Shown here one piece after another: positions 48,027 to 61,051 of a stretch of DNA of 64,000 bases. The notes beneath the pieces were generated by a model. It did no database searches and was not told where the DNA came from. It worked only from the letters and a program-made list of their open reading frames with translations. The stretch spans positions 156,429-220,428 of the forward strand of contig RHPI01000810.1 in NCBI GenBank assembly GCA_009103225.1. Reading direction: 5' to 3'. Numbering within the stretch: the stretch's first letter is position 1; each line of letters begins with the position of its first letter. The stretch comes from Chlorokybus atmophyticus. Its lineage: Eukaryota; Streptophyta; Chlorokybophyceae; Chlorokybales; Chlorokybaceae. A program made the translations under genes and the position numbers.

Positions 48027-51000
48027 CTATCCCGGCATCTCGTTCGGCACTTGGGGCGTCCCCGGCGTACGCGGGCTGTCATACGTCCTATCGCTCTGCT
48101 GCTGCTGCTCCTGCTGCTGCTGAGTGTCCTCCAGCTGACTATCTTCCATCCCCGCTATGATCGCAGATTCGTTCTCGCGCGCATCACCTTCACCGTGGCC
48201 TTCACCACTGTCTTCCACCCCCTCATCGCCATCCTGTTCATGCTTTAGTGTATCAAGCGCGTTGCCGTCGCCGTCCCCGCGCAGTGGCTCCGCTGTCGTG
48301 GCGGTCGGCGACGTTGCTGCGGACGTGGAGGGTGTCTCATTGTAGTCGTCATTGTCCTCATCATGGTCATGCTCATCGTCGTGGTTGTCATCACGATGGT
48401 CGTGGTGGTCATGCTCCTCCTCCTCCTCTTCCTCTTCCTCTTCTTCCTCCTCCTCGGAATCAGAGGAAGAGTCTTTGTGGCCAGGCGGCCTGTCGAACTC
48501 GCTGCGGCTGTTGTTGTTAAGGTGGGTGTGGTTGTTGGGTGTGAGTAACTCCACCCCAAGCTTACTCGAAGCGCTCCTTTGCGCCCTTAGAGTCTCGCCC
48601 TTGCGCAGCTCAGCCTCACTCCTGGCCTTGTGCTCCAACCTGTGAGCAGAGAGTAACTGTGAGTATGTTGTTTAGGTTGTTGTTGTGTAATGCATGGAGC
48701 AAATGAGTGACTGTCTTGCTTGAGTTGTGTTGTGGGGCGTCCGTCGACGTATCCATGCCACCTCTGCTCGCGTTCCGCGAGCTTGTCGGCCTCGAAGCGC
48801 TGCTGCTCCTGGGCGTGGGCGCGCAGGAAGTGCATGTGGGCGGAGAAGTGGTGCAGCTGCGCCTCGCGGTCACGCTCCACCCGACGCTTCGCTGACACCC
48901 ACTTGGCCCAAGCCTCGGACGCCACGACCTTGCGCTCCTCCCTCTTCTTCAACAACTGCACACATCACATGGGGTCTTGCTAACAGTTGACCCACCTGAA
49001 CGCATACACGCGTACACACGCACACGTTCGCACACGCACAGGCACACGTTCGTACACACACACAGAGGCCAATGTTATGTCCAATGTCCCACCTTCTCCG
49101 TGATGGCTGCTCCCCACGGCGTACTCCACACCTCCTCTCCCTTGCCTCCCCCCCTCCCCTTCTCCTCCGCCGCCTCCGCCTGCGCCACGATGGTCATCCC
49201 TGCCGCGGCCGCCCCCTGCTCCAACGCCGACACCTCCTTGGCGCGACGCCAGTCCGACACCACGCGGTCGGTCCTCAGGCGCTTTCTCAAAGCGAGAGCA
49301 TTCACTAAGGAGGGACCGCGGGCAGACTCGGACACGGGCCAGAAGTCGAGTGTGGAGGTGTCGGAGGCGCCACGCCGACGCTGGACACGTGAAGGTGGTG
49401 GTGGTGTGGGTGGTTGTAGTGGTATGCATCATGTGGTGGGGGTGGGGCTGGGGGTGGGGTGAAGCAGTAGTGAGTTATGCGGAGTGAGTTATGCGGACCT
49501 GTAGGTTTTGGTAGTGGCGTGACCAGCGGGAGATGGCGGCGTCGAGGGAGGAGAGGTCGCGCTCGGATATGGCCTGTTTGGGTGGGTGGGGGTAGGATCG
49601 TGTGTGACAGAAACGACAACAAATGCTTTTGTTGTGGTGTGATGACGTTGTCATCAGTGAATATGTTTACCTGCTCGAGCTCTTTGGCGGCGCCGAGGGC
49701 GTCATACCCGAGACTCAGCACACGCTCGGACACACCAGCCTGAAGAGTAACAACACGACCTCAACACAACAAGCAGGCATCAACGCACCTGCAACCAACC
49801 CACACTCGCACGCATGCACACAACCATACCATACTTGTACAACACCAACAACTCACACACCTCATCCGCGCCACTGAGTGCCGCCTCCAGCCCCGCCACA
49901 TCCGCCCTCGTAACCGCGGCCCTCAGCTCCCGCGCCGCCTCGTCCCTCCGCGCCCGCGTCCTCTCGCCCTCCAGCCGGGATCGCTCATCCGGGCCTGCAT
50001 CGTGAGATGGTGAGCGCCACATATTATATGCGGTGAGCTATCAACACAACAGCAGGCCTGGGTGGAGTACTCACTCAGTGAGTCTTGAAGAGCGGTGATC
50101 ACTGCGTGCGTGCGGTCGCGGATGGTGAGGTCGTCCTTCAACTCCGTGTGCTCGTCGTCCTCGCCGTACCAAACCTGTACAGGTGGAAGAGATGATCATC
50201 CACAGACCCTAACATACACGTATGTGCGCGAACACAAATGCACGCGCACATCAACAACCTTGGAGATGCGTGTTCCCCATGGGTTGCTGTTGAGGTTGAA
50301 CGCGCGCAGTCGGAAGAGGCAGCCGAGCGCCGCCGGCAGGTCCGTCAGGAGGTTGCTGTCCAGAAACAGCTCCTGGTAGGTGGGAGTTAGTCAACTCGTA
50401 GGTCAAGTCTGCACGTTGCATGCACCCATGCATGCATGCTTGAATGCGTGTGCTCACGGCCGCTCACCTGCAAGTTTGTTAGGCGGCCGAGCTCGGGCGG
50501 GACCTCGCGCAGGCAGTTGTGGCTCAGGTGCAAACGCGTGAGCCGCGACAGAGACTCAATCTGGTGGTTGAACAGGGTGAGTGACACTGTTCTTGTCGTT
50601 TTTGTTGTTGTTGTTGTACATGTGTCACACTTGCCTCTGGGGGCAGTTGGGCTATCTTGTTGTGCGTGAGGAAGAGGACGCGCAGGCCGTTGCGAGCCAG
50701 CAGCTCGGAGGGGATGGAAGACAGCTGGCGGTGGCACAGCCGCGTCACCTGAGAGAGAGAAGTGGTCAAGGCAAGCATGGGACTGACCAGCCGGCACACT
50801 CGACAAGACATGTGCTGTACTCCCAATATTATCTTTTGGTAGACCAGTGTTGGATGGAATCATCTTTAGATTGGCAGTAGTGGTGTGGTACATTGGTGCT
50901 TTCAAAATTTGTCTAATGTCATAGCCTTGGGAAGTATGACACGCAATGTACTCATAGGCATGCGTCATGGCGTAGTTCAGAGAAGCCCGTGAACTACGAC

Positions 51001-51575
51001 TGTTCAAACATTGTGCACGATGTCAACAAGTGCCAGTTGGCGCTTGTGGGAGAAGTTGCAAGTAATGCGTGTAAAAAGGATACACATGCGGCCACCCAAA
51101 GGTTAACGAATGTGAATGTACATGTGCTTGGAACCAATGTGAATATGAATGTGCTTGCAACTATCTGCACACTTTGCGAGCATGTGGCGCAGTGCAGCGA
51201 CTCGTTCCATTTGCAAGAAAGTCCTTCAGTCACAAGTGATTACGTGTTTATGTCTAGCGGTTGACACACATTTGTACACATGTATACGTCTATGTGAAAA
51301 AAACATGTATACGTTCACATATACAAATGCGTGTACGTACGTATACATACTTTTTTTGCTGGGTTTTACTGGTTACACATCAAGTAACTTGTAGCCCTGT
51401 TTGCTATTGTTCTTTCCAGAATCAAATACTCAGTACATACTTGGTCTCCGATATCTAGGTGTGGGTTCCTGGGCTGCGGCTTCTTTCCGTTGGGCGCCGG
51501 CGCCCCCCTGGACGACCCCCTGGTGGACCCCCCGGCGCCCGCAGGCGCAAGCACAAACTCTATACCACCAAACAT
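48027..51575 (-). CDS. Leucine-rich-repeat and coiled-coil protein with acidic His/Asp tail
   Basis: Eleven exons join in phase to 642 residues: 51575-51441, 50748-50635, 50560-50468, 50372-50259, 50174-50075, 49994-49861, 49739-49671, 49573-49499, 49380-49093, 48955-48762, 48639-48027. Exons 2-4 each carry about one and a half LRRs: LRVLFLTHNKIAQLPPE, LTRLHLSHNCLREVPPELG and LQELFLDSNLLTDLPAALG, closed by FNLNSNPWGTRI. Exon 5 (WYGEDDEHTELKDDLTI) resembles an LRR-cap extension. Exons 6-8 hold a repeated helical motif (REL..AVTRADVAGLEAAL; AISERDLSSLDAAI). Exons 9-10 are helical and strongly charged. The tail has 14 consecutive Glu, then HDHHDHRDDNHDDEHDHDED, then poly-Gln. The second intron has a GC donor (GAG/GCAAGT, 50634). 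The exact family is not recognised. Promoter sharing with CFAP54 suggests a ciliary role. Confidence 0.86.
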
Positions 51576-51927
51576 CTCTAACCCCTCACGCTACGAAACA
51601 TTCACCGCCTCCGACACCGGCGCCGCCACTGCCGCCGCCGCCAACATGCCAGGGGGAGCGCCTGCCACGTGGCAGCGAGCTATAATTGATGGCAGAGACG
51701 GGGAGAGAGAAAATCTGGTCACGTGACTTGATGACAACTAGAGGACAGCATTGATAAGGGCTGAGAGGCCGTGGATATCATCTTGTCTTGGTTTGTTAGG
51801 TAACCGACTTGTGCGGTGGAAAGCTCGGTTAAGTGAAAACCTTCTGTGTGTTACGCTGAACGCTGTTAGTTCTTGTTGGCGGTGTCGGTGAGGAGATCAG
51901 CGGCGTCGCCGCCCGCCGCCTCCTGGG
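51576..51927. promoter_or_regulatory. Shared divergent promoter LRR gene/CFAP54 with GTCACGTGAC
   Basis: 352 bases between the two ATGs. GTCACGTGAC is at 51718-51727, about 143 bases from the LRR start and 200 from the CFAP54 start. A second palindrome TGCCACGTGGCA lies at 51663-51674. Same 10-mer as at 6371 and 42614. Confidence 0.6.
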
Positions 51928-54900
51928 ATGGCGGAGGCGGCGGCGGTAGCGACGTGGGGGGCGGAGTTCAGGAAGCTGCTGAGAAGCCTGCCGCCGTCGT
52001 CGTCCGTGGCGGGAGGCAGCACGGGCGGGCAGACACAGCTGGTTGCAAATGGGACGGATGGTGCGAACACCACCAACAGCAATGACGAGAAGAGCAAGAA
52101 TAGCAGGTGACACCTCACTTCCGAATACGATCAGATATTACACATGCGAGTACTACATTTCACAAACTCTATGTCGAATAAACGTTGTTGGGCACACTGT
52201 GTGCGCAACAAGAGTCCTCTCAGAATCTGCGCATGCTTGTGTGTGTCCAACACACACAAGTGTGCGCACATACACAGACACGCAAAGTCTGATAGACATG
52301 ACTCATGTAAGGTTGCATCACAGACGGGACGAAACTGTCAGGCACAGGCATCGTGATTGTTCACTTTGCTGTGCAGCTATGACAACACAAGATTGAGTAG
52401 CACCAGCATCAACATCAGCATGCACGCTTGAAATAGGTCTCTCCTCAACCCAAACAGCAGCCATCAGCAAGCAGTCTGAAACAGTCCCCACACCGCCCGA
52501 CATCAAATCAGCACACACAACTCGCTCACTCCCTCTCTCTCCTTCTCACCCCAGCTCCGCCGCCACGATCCGCGCGAAGGTGGACGCCCTCCTCGCCCAC
52601 TACTCCGCGCAGGTCCCGGCGCAGGTGGCCGCGGGGGTGCTGCTCGGCCAGGGTCGCGCGCTGCGACGCCGGGGGGAGTTCGACCTCGCGCAGGGGGCGT
52701 GCTACTCACGGGTCCTCGCAATAACAAGCGTAAGAGAGGGATGCAGTCAGTCTTGACACATCACACACACATACAGATTACACATACATGCATGTGCACA
52801 CGCTCGCACGTGCGCGCGCGCACACACACACACACACATCTTCTCACTGTCCCCTCGCTCCTGCAGGCCCACGCTGGTACTCCCTCGCGCTCCACCTCCC
52901 CCTCTTCCCGCGCCCGTTCCCGCCGCCCAAAACCCTCCATGTCCGAGACCTCTCGCACTCAATTCCACATCCAAGCCACCTTCGGTTCCGCTCATTGCAC
53001 AATGGACTCCTTGCTCCACCTCGACCCTCACTTACTCCACGAGCGCAGTCTCGCTGGGATACTCCACTCCCTCTCATCCATCAGGACAGCCTCAAGACTG
53101 GCTTTGGTGACTGGAGAGAGTCTGTACTGGCTCGCTCATGACGGGGCTGTACTCTCATGTTGGGGTGCGAGAGTACCTGTTACGCGTGGGTTTGCTAACG
53201 AGGTGATGGAGTACCTGTTGTGGGCTTCTTACGCGTTGTTGGAGACGAGGCCCGTGTTGCGAGGGTGGCGATTTGTGAAGGTCCATGTGAGGGTAGCTTC
53301 GGCGGTGTGTCACGCGTACCAGGCGTGTCGCCCGACTCCCTTCCCTCAACACGCCCTTAGCTTCGCGCAGAGAGCGAGCAAAGTGTTGGAAGACACGCTC
53401 GCCCTCGAAGCAATCGAACCGATCCCTCCGTTACCCGAAGCCGCACACGCCTACGCATACGCCCAACAGCACCTCAAACGCCTCGTCTTCGCCCACTCCG
53501 CACCCTTCGACCCAACATTAACAACCGACACACTCACCCTCCGCGCCCACCTCGACAAGGACTTCGCCAACGATGACAACAACAAGCTTCACGCCGTCGT
53601 GGATGCGCTGAGGGAGTTTAAGAGGGATGTGTTTGGTGTGGAGGGGGTGGAGGGGGTGGTGAATGTGGCGGAGAAGAGGATTGTGGAGGAGATGGGAGTG
53701 GTGGCGGGGAGGGTCGTTGCTGCGGCGGTGGAGGTGGATGTGGATGTGGATGTGGGTGGAGAGAAGGGGAAGGGAGGGAGTGGGCGGGGGCGGATGGTGG
53801 TGGATGCCGCGGTGATGGCGTACACATACAAGGTGAGGGACAGAGGTGCTTGTGTCGCTGCACAAGTATGCACGCAAGTGTGCGCTCATCCAAGCACACT
53901 TGATTACCTGAACACCATGTACAGTGGCGCATACGCATATGTCTAACCAAAACTTTGGTAATGGGCACATGACTTTTCAGTATGGCTACGTGCGCAAGAC
54001 ATTTCTAAACAGCTCACCCCTACACAGACACGCACATGCACGCGCATACACACACGTGCGCACGCACCGCACATACACGTACGCACATCCACAAGTGCGT
54101 GCGAATGCAACAATAATCGTACTTAGGGGGCAACGCTGAACCTCACACATCTCCACGCAGCTTTGGGACCTATTCGACTCCCTCTCCTCGCACGCCCTCT
54201 CCCTGCTTCCCCCTTCCCCACACCCTCTCACCTCCCTCCTCCACCTCCTCCGCGCCCTCAAACCCATCCATTCCTGCACCACCCCCTCTCTCCGTGCGTT
54301 GGCCGAGGCCGCCTCGGCAGCCGCCGAGAACAGCGAAGAGGCCGCGCGGTACTCGGTGGACGTTGTGACGGACGCGTTCGTGATGGTGTGGAGGAGAGGG
54401 CGGGGGGTGGTGGAGGAAGATGATGTTGATGGGGATGAGGAGGAGAAGTTGAAGGTGTTGAGAAATCTGCATCGGGGGTTTCAAGCGTGTGACTTGCAGG
54501 ATCCTGTGCTAAGGCAAGGCACCTGCACAAGTATACATGCGCACGTGCACACGTGTGCATACACGCATACACACACGCATGTGTGCGCACACGAACACAA
54601 ATACACCTCCGCAAGCATAGTTGCAAGTTCTTATGACTCATGGGGAATGAACTTGCCATGCGCATTCTGGCAGATGCACACACCACTAGTTGTAGACAAC
54701 AGTGTACTGACTGATTATGAGCTGCAGGGCCATGGTGGCGGTGAGGTTGGCGTTGAGGCTCGAGCGAGCCGGAGAAGCCTTTCTCGAGCAGGCGCTGGCA
54801 GTCACTGACGATGGCGTTCATGTCCTGGAGGCCGCGCGCCGCAGCGTCATCGAGAGGCAGAGTGAGTACTTGTACTGAGAGTTGTGTACGAGCGATGAAT

Positions 54901-57900
54901 GCATAAACACACATACGCGCGCCACACAGGTGAGGAGGATGCGAGGCAGTTGCTCGCCTGCGAGCTGGGACCTGATGCAGCAGCCACACCGCAGGACAAA
55001 AACCTTTGGTGCCTGCACGCAGACCTGATATTCATCCATGCACGCCTCGTGCTCGTAAGACAAACACTGATCGGTGTTGATGTTGTTGTTGTTGTTGTCG
55101 TTATTGTCGATTTTGTTGGTGACTATGTGACAAACACAGGCCATTGGGTTGAGAGAGCAGAGGGACAAGACAGAGACCCGATACCGCCACGCCCTGCAGC
55201 AAGTGAGCGCGTGGACTGTTTGTGCTACCGAATTGCATGTTGGGTTTGTTGCAACACCAACCAACATCATGTGCTCTCCCTCTTTTCGTACAGTGGGAGG
55301 TGAGGCAGCGGTCCACGGGCGTGTACGGTCCCGTGACGGATTCCGAGCGTCGCGCAACGGAACGCGCCATCGAGAAGATCCGCCTTACGCCGCCCGCCAT
55401 ACCCAAAGTTGAGACGCGTCTGCTCGAAGCGTGCGGGAAGAACGGGTACAAGCGGGCGGTGGCTCTGGCGTGCATCGCTGCAGTGGACAACAACAACAAG
55501 GACAACAACACACGCGCCGCCCAGCTCTTCCATGACAGCGCACAGGTATGATAACTTAGGCAACGTCAGGAACAGTTGTTGTTGTATGTGTTCCTTGGGT
55601 TGTGATGCTGATATCCTCCCAAAAAGGTGCTCAAGGCGTGTGAGGCTGCGGAGGCTCGTTTGCTAGAACAACACGTTGGAGGCAGTGCGTGCGTGCCGAG
55701 AGTGGTCACGCGCAGCGACACCTGCATTGCCGTGGTGCTCGACAAAGGTGCAAACACACATGCAAAGGTGGGAATACTATAGTACCTCTCACGCACGCCA
55801 TCATGTTGAGAGCTGAGACTGACACAGCGTCTTGTTAGAGTTATGCAGTGTACGCCAAACCCACCGGCAGCGGCGTGAGCGTGACAGCAAAGAACACCTC
55901 TTACAAGGGCACGGGTGGGTCGGGCGTGCCACTCGGGACCGTTATAACAATATCAGGTCTCAACCCCGACGAGGGCTACATGTTGGCTTCTGGCACATAC
56001 TCCTCAGAGTCTGACGGTGCAAAGCCAACAATCGGCGAGAGCACCCCCGAGATAGTTGCTCTTCTCCCCTTCCCGCTAACGTACCTCCGCGCCCGCGTGG
56101 CCCTCCTTGCCCGCGGGAGGGCCAACATGGACCCTCTCCTCAGCCGCGCCTTCGCCTCGCCCGTGGCTGCAGATGTTGTCACAGTGCCAAAGTACACACT
56201 TCTCGACCCGCCGCAGGGCAAAGTGTTGGTAGAGACCAAGTTAAGAGAGGCTCCTGCGGCGGTGCTGAGAGCAGTGTCTCTGTTGTTCTTGTCTGGTGTC
56301 AATGTGTATGATGAGAGTGAAAACAACAAAGAGGGGAGAAAGTGCCAGTTGGCGTGCGTGCGTGAGTGTGAGAGACTTGCGCTTGCGCTCGAAGCAGCGC
56401 GTGCGTTGGGCAGCGACCCGACCACGCAGAGAGCGGCTGCGCTGTTGTTGTATGCTCACGCGCGGGGGCTGCCTGCTCCCGCTTCAGCGCGCTTCCTTGC
56501 CGCCGCGTATGCCGGCAATGCCAACATCAACAACGACAAGGACACCAGCCTTGGGCGCGAGCACGCCATTTTGGTTTACGAGCTCTTGCGCGCTCTGCGC
56601 GCGTGCCGAGGCGGCGTGCGCGACGGCGTGACAACGGCCCTCATCATTAAAGGTGTTGACGCCGGCATCCCCGAAGCAGAAGCCCTCAAGAAGTACATTC
56701 TCGCTACAACAACAACGACAACAGACTCCCCACCCTCAACCACAAACACTCCATCAACCACCACCACCACCAAGTCTCCATCGCCAGACCCAACCTCTTC
56801 CCCCGACCCATACACAACAATCCTCCCACTTTTATCATCCTCACCCTCATCAACCGCCTCGACAACAACAAAAGCATACGAGTTGCTTGTGTCGCGTTGG
56901 CGTGACGACGACGCCGTGCTGGAGCTCCTTGTCCGCATCTGCGACAAGGCACGCGCGGAAGGTGGCGCCGGCGCGGCTGTGAATATCGTCAAGTGGGGGA
57001 CGGATGGCGTGAAGCGCTTCGCTGACAGAAGGTGTGGGAATGTGTTCATGTGTTGGGTCGATGGGGATGTGTTGGTGGTGGTAAGTTGGGGGTGATGGTG
57101 AGGTTGTTTGTTGTTGTGTTGTGGCAGTAAGGTGTTGTACAGTGAGAGAGCAAGTGCTCCAACGCCAGATGTAAAAGGAGGAGCCAAGTCAAGCGCAGCG
57201 GGTGGGGCCAAAGCTGCCTCTGCTTCAGTGACAAAGGCGGGAGCAGATACCAAAGACACAAAGGGTGGTGTGGATGTTGGTGCTGTTGTGTCGGAGGAGG
57301 TCACGCGTGATGCCGCAGCGCGTGTGCTTCAGCGTGGTCTGCGTGCTGCATCCGTGCGGCGAAAGCGGGTGCTGAACGCTCGCGCGTGGGCGAGGAGGCA
57401 GCAGCCGTGGGTGTCGCGCCTTCTCGCCATCGTGGGTGTCGCTCACTACGAGGGCGGGACAGCAGACGCCCCCGCCGCGCTGAGAGCACTCGCGCAGAGC
57501 GCCAACACGGCCCTGAGCTGCGGGTCTCACGCTCAGGTGCAGAACGCGTGCAGGTACGTGGCCAACGTCCTCGTGCGTGCGCGCAAAGGCGGCGTGGAGA
57601 TGGACAAGAACTGCGCGTTGGCGCTGCGTAACGCCCTTGATTCTCTGCTCGCCATGCTCGAGGCCCGCCGAGAGAGCGCAAAGTCCACAACAATAGCACC
57701 AACGGATGATGCGAGTGATATCGGCTCTGACCGCGACATCCCTGCATGGTTTGAGGACAGACGCGATATCCATGTAGCGTGGTGCGCGCACTTCGCTGCC
57801 AAAGCACTCGACACGCTGATATCCACCCAAAGATATCGTGACGTCGAGAGGCTCGCGGTGCGCTTCCATTGCGTCACGGAGGGCCGCTTCGCCGATATCT

Positions 57901-60900
57901 TGCTGCCGGCGGCGATATCGGCACAGCGGGCGATTGAGAGCGAAGGTGAATGGCAAAGCGAGTTGCAAAGCTTTGAGAAAAGTCGCAGCAAATCAGCTCA
58001 GGTAGCTGCCACCTGCCGCGCCAGCTGGTTTGCAGCCCTGGATAGATATCAAGCCTACCGTGACACACCCGACAACGCCGATATCACCCTCACCAGATGG
58101 GCTCAATCCATGGGAAAGGTAGGGAGAATTATATTCAAGCTGTGTGGGTCCGGATTTCCCATGTGTGTGACACGTTTACACATGCACACAGGGCATAGTC
58201 TCTGCGTGCGAGAGGGAGTACGGCCGTGCGTCCGCCTTCGTCCGCGCTCACAAGGAGGGCGGCGCCGAGGGCGTGGGTGCTTACCTCCTCGCCGCCCTCT
58301 CCGACGAGCAAGGGGACGTCCGTCTCCTCCTCAACCACGCTGAGGCCGACGCCAGCTGGCACGACTGCCTCGACGCCTGCACGGGGCAGTACCGCGCTGT
58401 ACTCAACTGGGAAGAGGTCCGTACATCAGCAAGTACTGTTGGAGGCTTATTGGTCAAACTTGGGGCAAGGCGATGCGCACTCGCCGGTATCGCTGCAGCT
58501 AAAACTGCTCTCTATGGAGGTGAACAAGCCGCGTGGCCCATCGCAGTGGAGCTCTTAAGCGCCGCCTTCTTCGAGAAAAGTGTCGAGTTTCCGGTTAAAC
58601 CCCGCGACTATGACTTGCCTTTACCGATCCCGGCCCGAGGGTTGTTCTTCGAGCACTCGGCGTGGCCCCCGCCGTTGAGCGCAACAACACTGTATGCAGC
58701 CCTCACCCACTGCATACACTCCACCTTGTCCTCCTCCTTCTTGTCCCCATCCTCCTCCTTGTCGGCCCTCCCGCTCTGCGCTGCGTTGGGTCACCTCGCG
58801 CGCCACGTGTTGAAGGATGTCCAGCGTGACATGAGGGCGAAGGCCCTGCGCGCGCGGGCTCTGAGCGCGTGTGGACGTGTTGCAGAGGGCGCACGCTGCA
58901 TTGTTGGAGTTATGCAAGGGAGAGACTTGGCAAGTGCGGTCAGCGAGGAGGGCATGTTGTTGGTCAGTAGCAGTAGCAGTACAGCCACACCATCACCCAC
59001 GTATGATGCGCGGTTGCCTCCCAGCCACGAGGCAAACCAGCCCTGCGTTGGGTTGATATCGGCAGGTGTGGTGGATGCTGACTTGGCGACTCGTTACGGC
59101 GCGGATGCGATGGCGGAGTTGATTTTGGCTCGCACGACGTTCTTGATGTGTGTCGGTCAGCGTGTGGACCCCGCGCTTAACCGCAGCGAGGCAGCACCTG
59201 CAATTGCGCCTAAAACACCTGCAACACAGAGCAAGCCTGCAGCGAATGCGGCAGTCAACAACACACCAGTTAGCTCAAACCCGTGGCCACTCTTGGACGC
59301 AGCTGCTCAGTTACTCAACCGCGTGCTTGATGACTACGGCCCCAGATCAACCGGCCCCGAAGCCTCAGACAGCGCTTTGGCGGTGTATTGCGAAGCCACC
59401 CGTCAACTAATCTCCATCTTTCAAGCTCAACTGAAGTTCACTCAAGCTCTGGAGCTAACTGAGAAGCTGCAGCGCCTGCCGAGCTTTGCGGGTCGGTCAA
59501 ATGACCGCGATCGGCTGCGGTATGCGGAGCTCTGCATTGAAGTCGGTCAGACGAACCGTGCCCGCGAGGTCTGCGAGAGCGTCCTCAACGCAAACGATGC
59601 GCGCAGCGATGCAATTGTTGCATGTGCTGCGCATGCGATGTTGGCACAAATCTGCTTCAATGCGGGAGACTACCATGCAGCTGCTAAACAGTTTGATACT
59701 GCTACTGCAGCGAATGGTAAGTTGTACACCTTTCATGTCGTACGTGTGTCATCATTACCAAGTGAACCCACTCACCTATACACCTGTGCTTGCAGGGGAT
59801 TGTTGTCCCTCTCTGCTCATCGCGAGTGGTGAAGCTCACGAGCACGCGGGAGATACTCTCACAGCGCTTGAACGATATCGCGCCGGCATGGAGCGTGCGC
59901 GGGCTCATCTCGACACGCATGGCTTTGCTGAGATGCGCGCACACGCAGAGCTGTGCAGCGGCTACATCCACACTGTGCCGATAGCTGTCAAGACGTTGTT
60001 ATGCGCGGCTCACTTGGATGCGGAGCGCGAGTTGGAGCTGTGTTCTGAGGCGAATGAGTTGATTGGATACACTGTCCACTGCCCTCTTTGGCTACGATGC
60101 TTGGTTAAGCTCACCTTAGGGAAGGCCCAGTTGAAGTCAGGTCGGGTGGGCGAAGCCGAGGAGAGTCTGATATCGGCGGTGCAGGCTGCTGTATCAGATG
60201 GAGGACACGACTGCGAGGCTCTCCGCGCAGCATACATCGCGCTCGCCGCAATAGCAACGGCGCAGCGCAACCACAACAGAGCTCTGGTCTGTCTGCAAAC
60301 CGCTGCGCGGTTAGCTGCCATGCGAGTGGCACTGGAGCGAGAGAGCTCTAACCTGACTGTGGTTAACTTGACCGGGGTCCCGAGCTTCATCGCACAGGAG
60401 GCCTCTGCTGCCGGCAGCAACGCTGGACAAATACTCTATACTCAGCTCGGTCACTTGCACAGATTGAAAGGCCGCAGTGTCATCCACGACTCCACTCGGA
60501 CCCGCATTCCGCTCCTGCACGGCTTCCTAAAGACTGCTTCACCGAACTACACGAAGCAATGCTGCATGGAAGTGGCTGCAGACTTACCTGGGGATGATGC
60601 CGCGAGTTCTGTCGCTCCCGGGACAATTATTGCGCAATGGGAGGACGGCGACATAGCCACTGGTGTTGCTCAAAGGAGGCTGATATTCGTCATCGGCACC
60701 AACGCAATGCCCACAAGTGGACAGCGCACGTACCCTGTGAGCACAATGAAGCACCTCTCTACGGTTGCAGCGAAAGCGTGTGCGAGCATTGAGAGTTTCA
60801 CGCCCGAGGCCGTAAATGAAGCAAGGCTCTACGCAGCGCAGTGCCTTAGCAAAGGACACCTGAGCTCTCCTGAGCGCGACTGGCGGACGAGCGCGATATT

Positions 60901-61051
60901 GGCTCAGGAGAAGGAGAATTGGATGGCTGGTGACGCCATGCTGAGCACAACGCACTGGCGCTTGCTTGAAGCCTTGGTTGATACTCAGAAGGGGCTTGAC
61001 TGCACCGATGTAGGGTTGGCGCAGTGGCTGTCGTCAGTGCTGACAACTTGA
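51928..61051 (+). CDS. CFAP54: CFAP54 (FAP54), central-apparatus C1d projection protein
   Basis: CFAP54 belongs to the C1d projection of the ciliary central pair with CFAP46, CFAP74 and CFAP221. Thirteen exons join in phase to about 2450 residues: 51928-52106, 52555-52729, 52867-53832, 54161-54513, 54728-54861, 54930-55054, 55140-55202, 55294-55545, 55627-55767, 55839-57031, 57128-58118, 58192-59716, 59796-61051. Matching features: an N-terminal helical repeat region with VMEYLLWASYALLETRPVL (family: ...HYLLWA...LE...P), and a fibronectin-III-like module at about residues 797-860 (SYAVYAKPTGSG ... TVITISGLNPDEGYMLASGTY ... IGESTPEIVALLP). Long alpha-helical TPR-like regions then run to the end, with an IQ-like segment VLQRGLRAASVRRKR in exon 11. 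The intron after 54513 has a GC donor (AAG/GCAAGG). It is shorter than animal and Chlamydomonas orthologues (around 3000 residues). Exon 3 starts in a Ser/Arg-rich stretch whose border is less certain. Confidence 0.9.
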
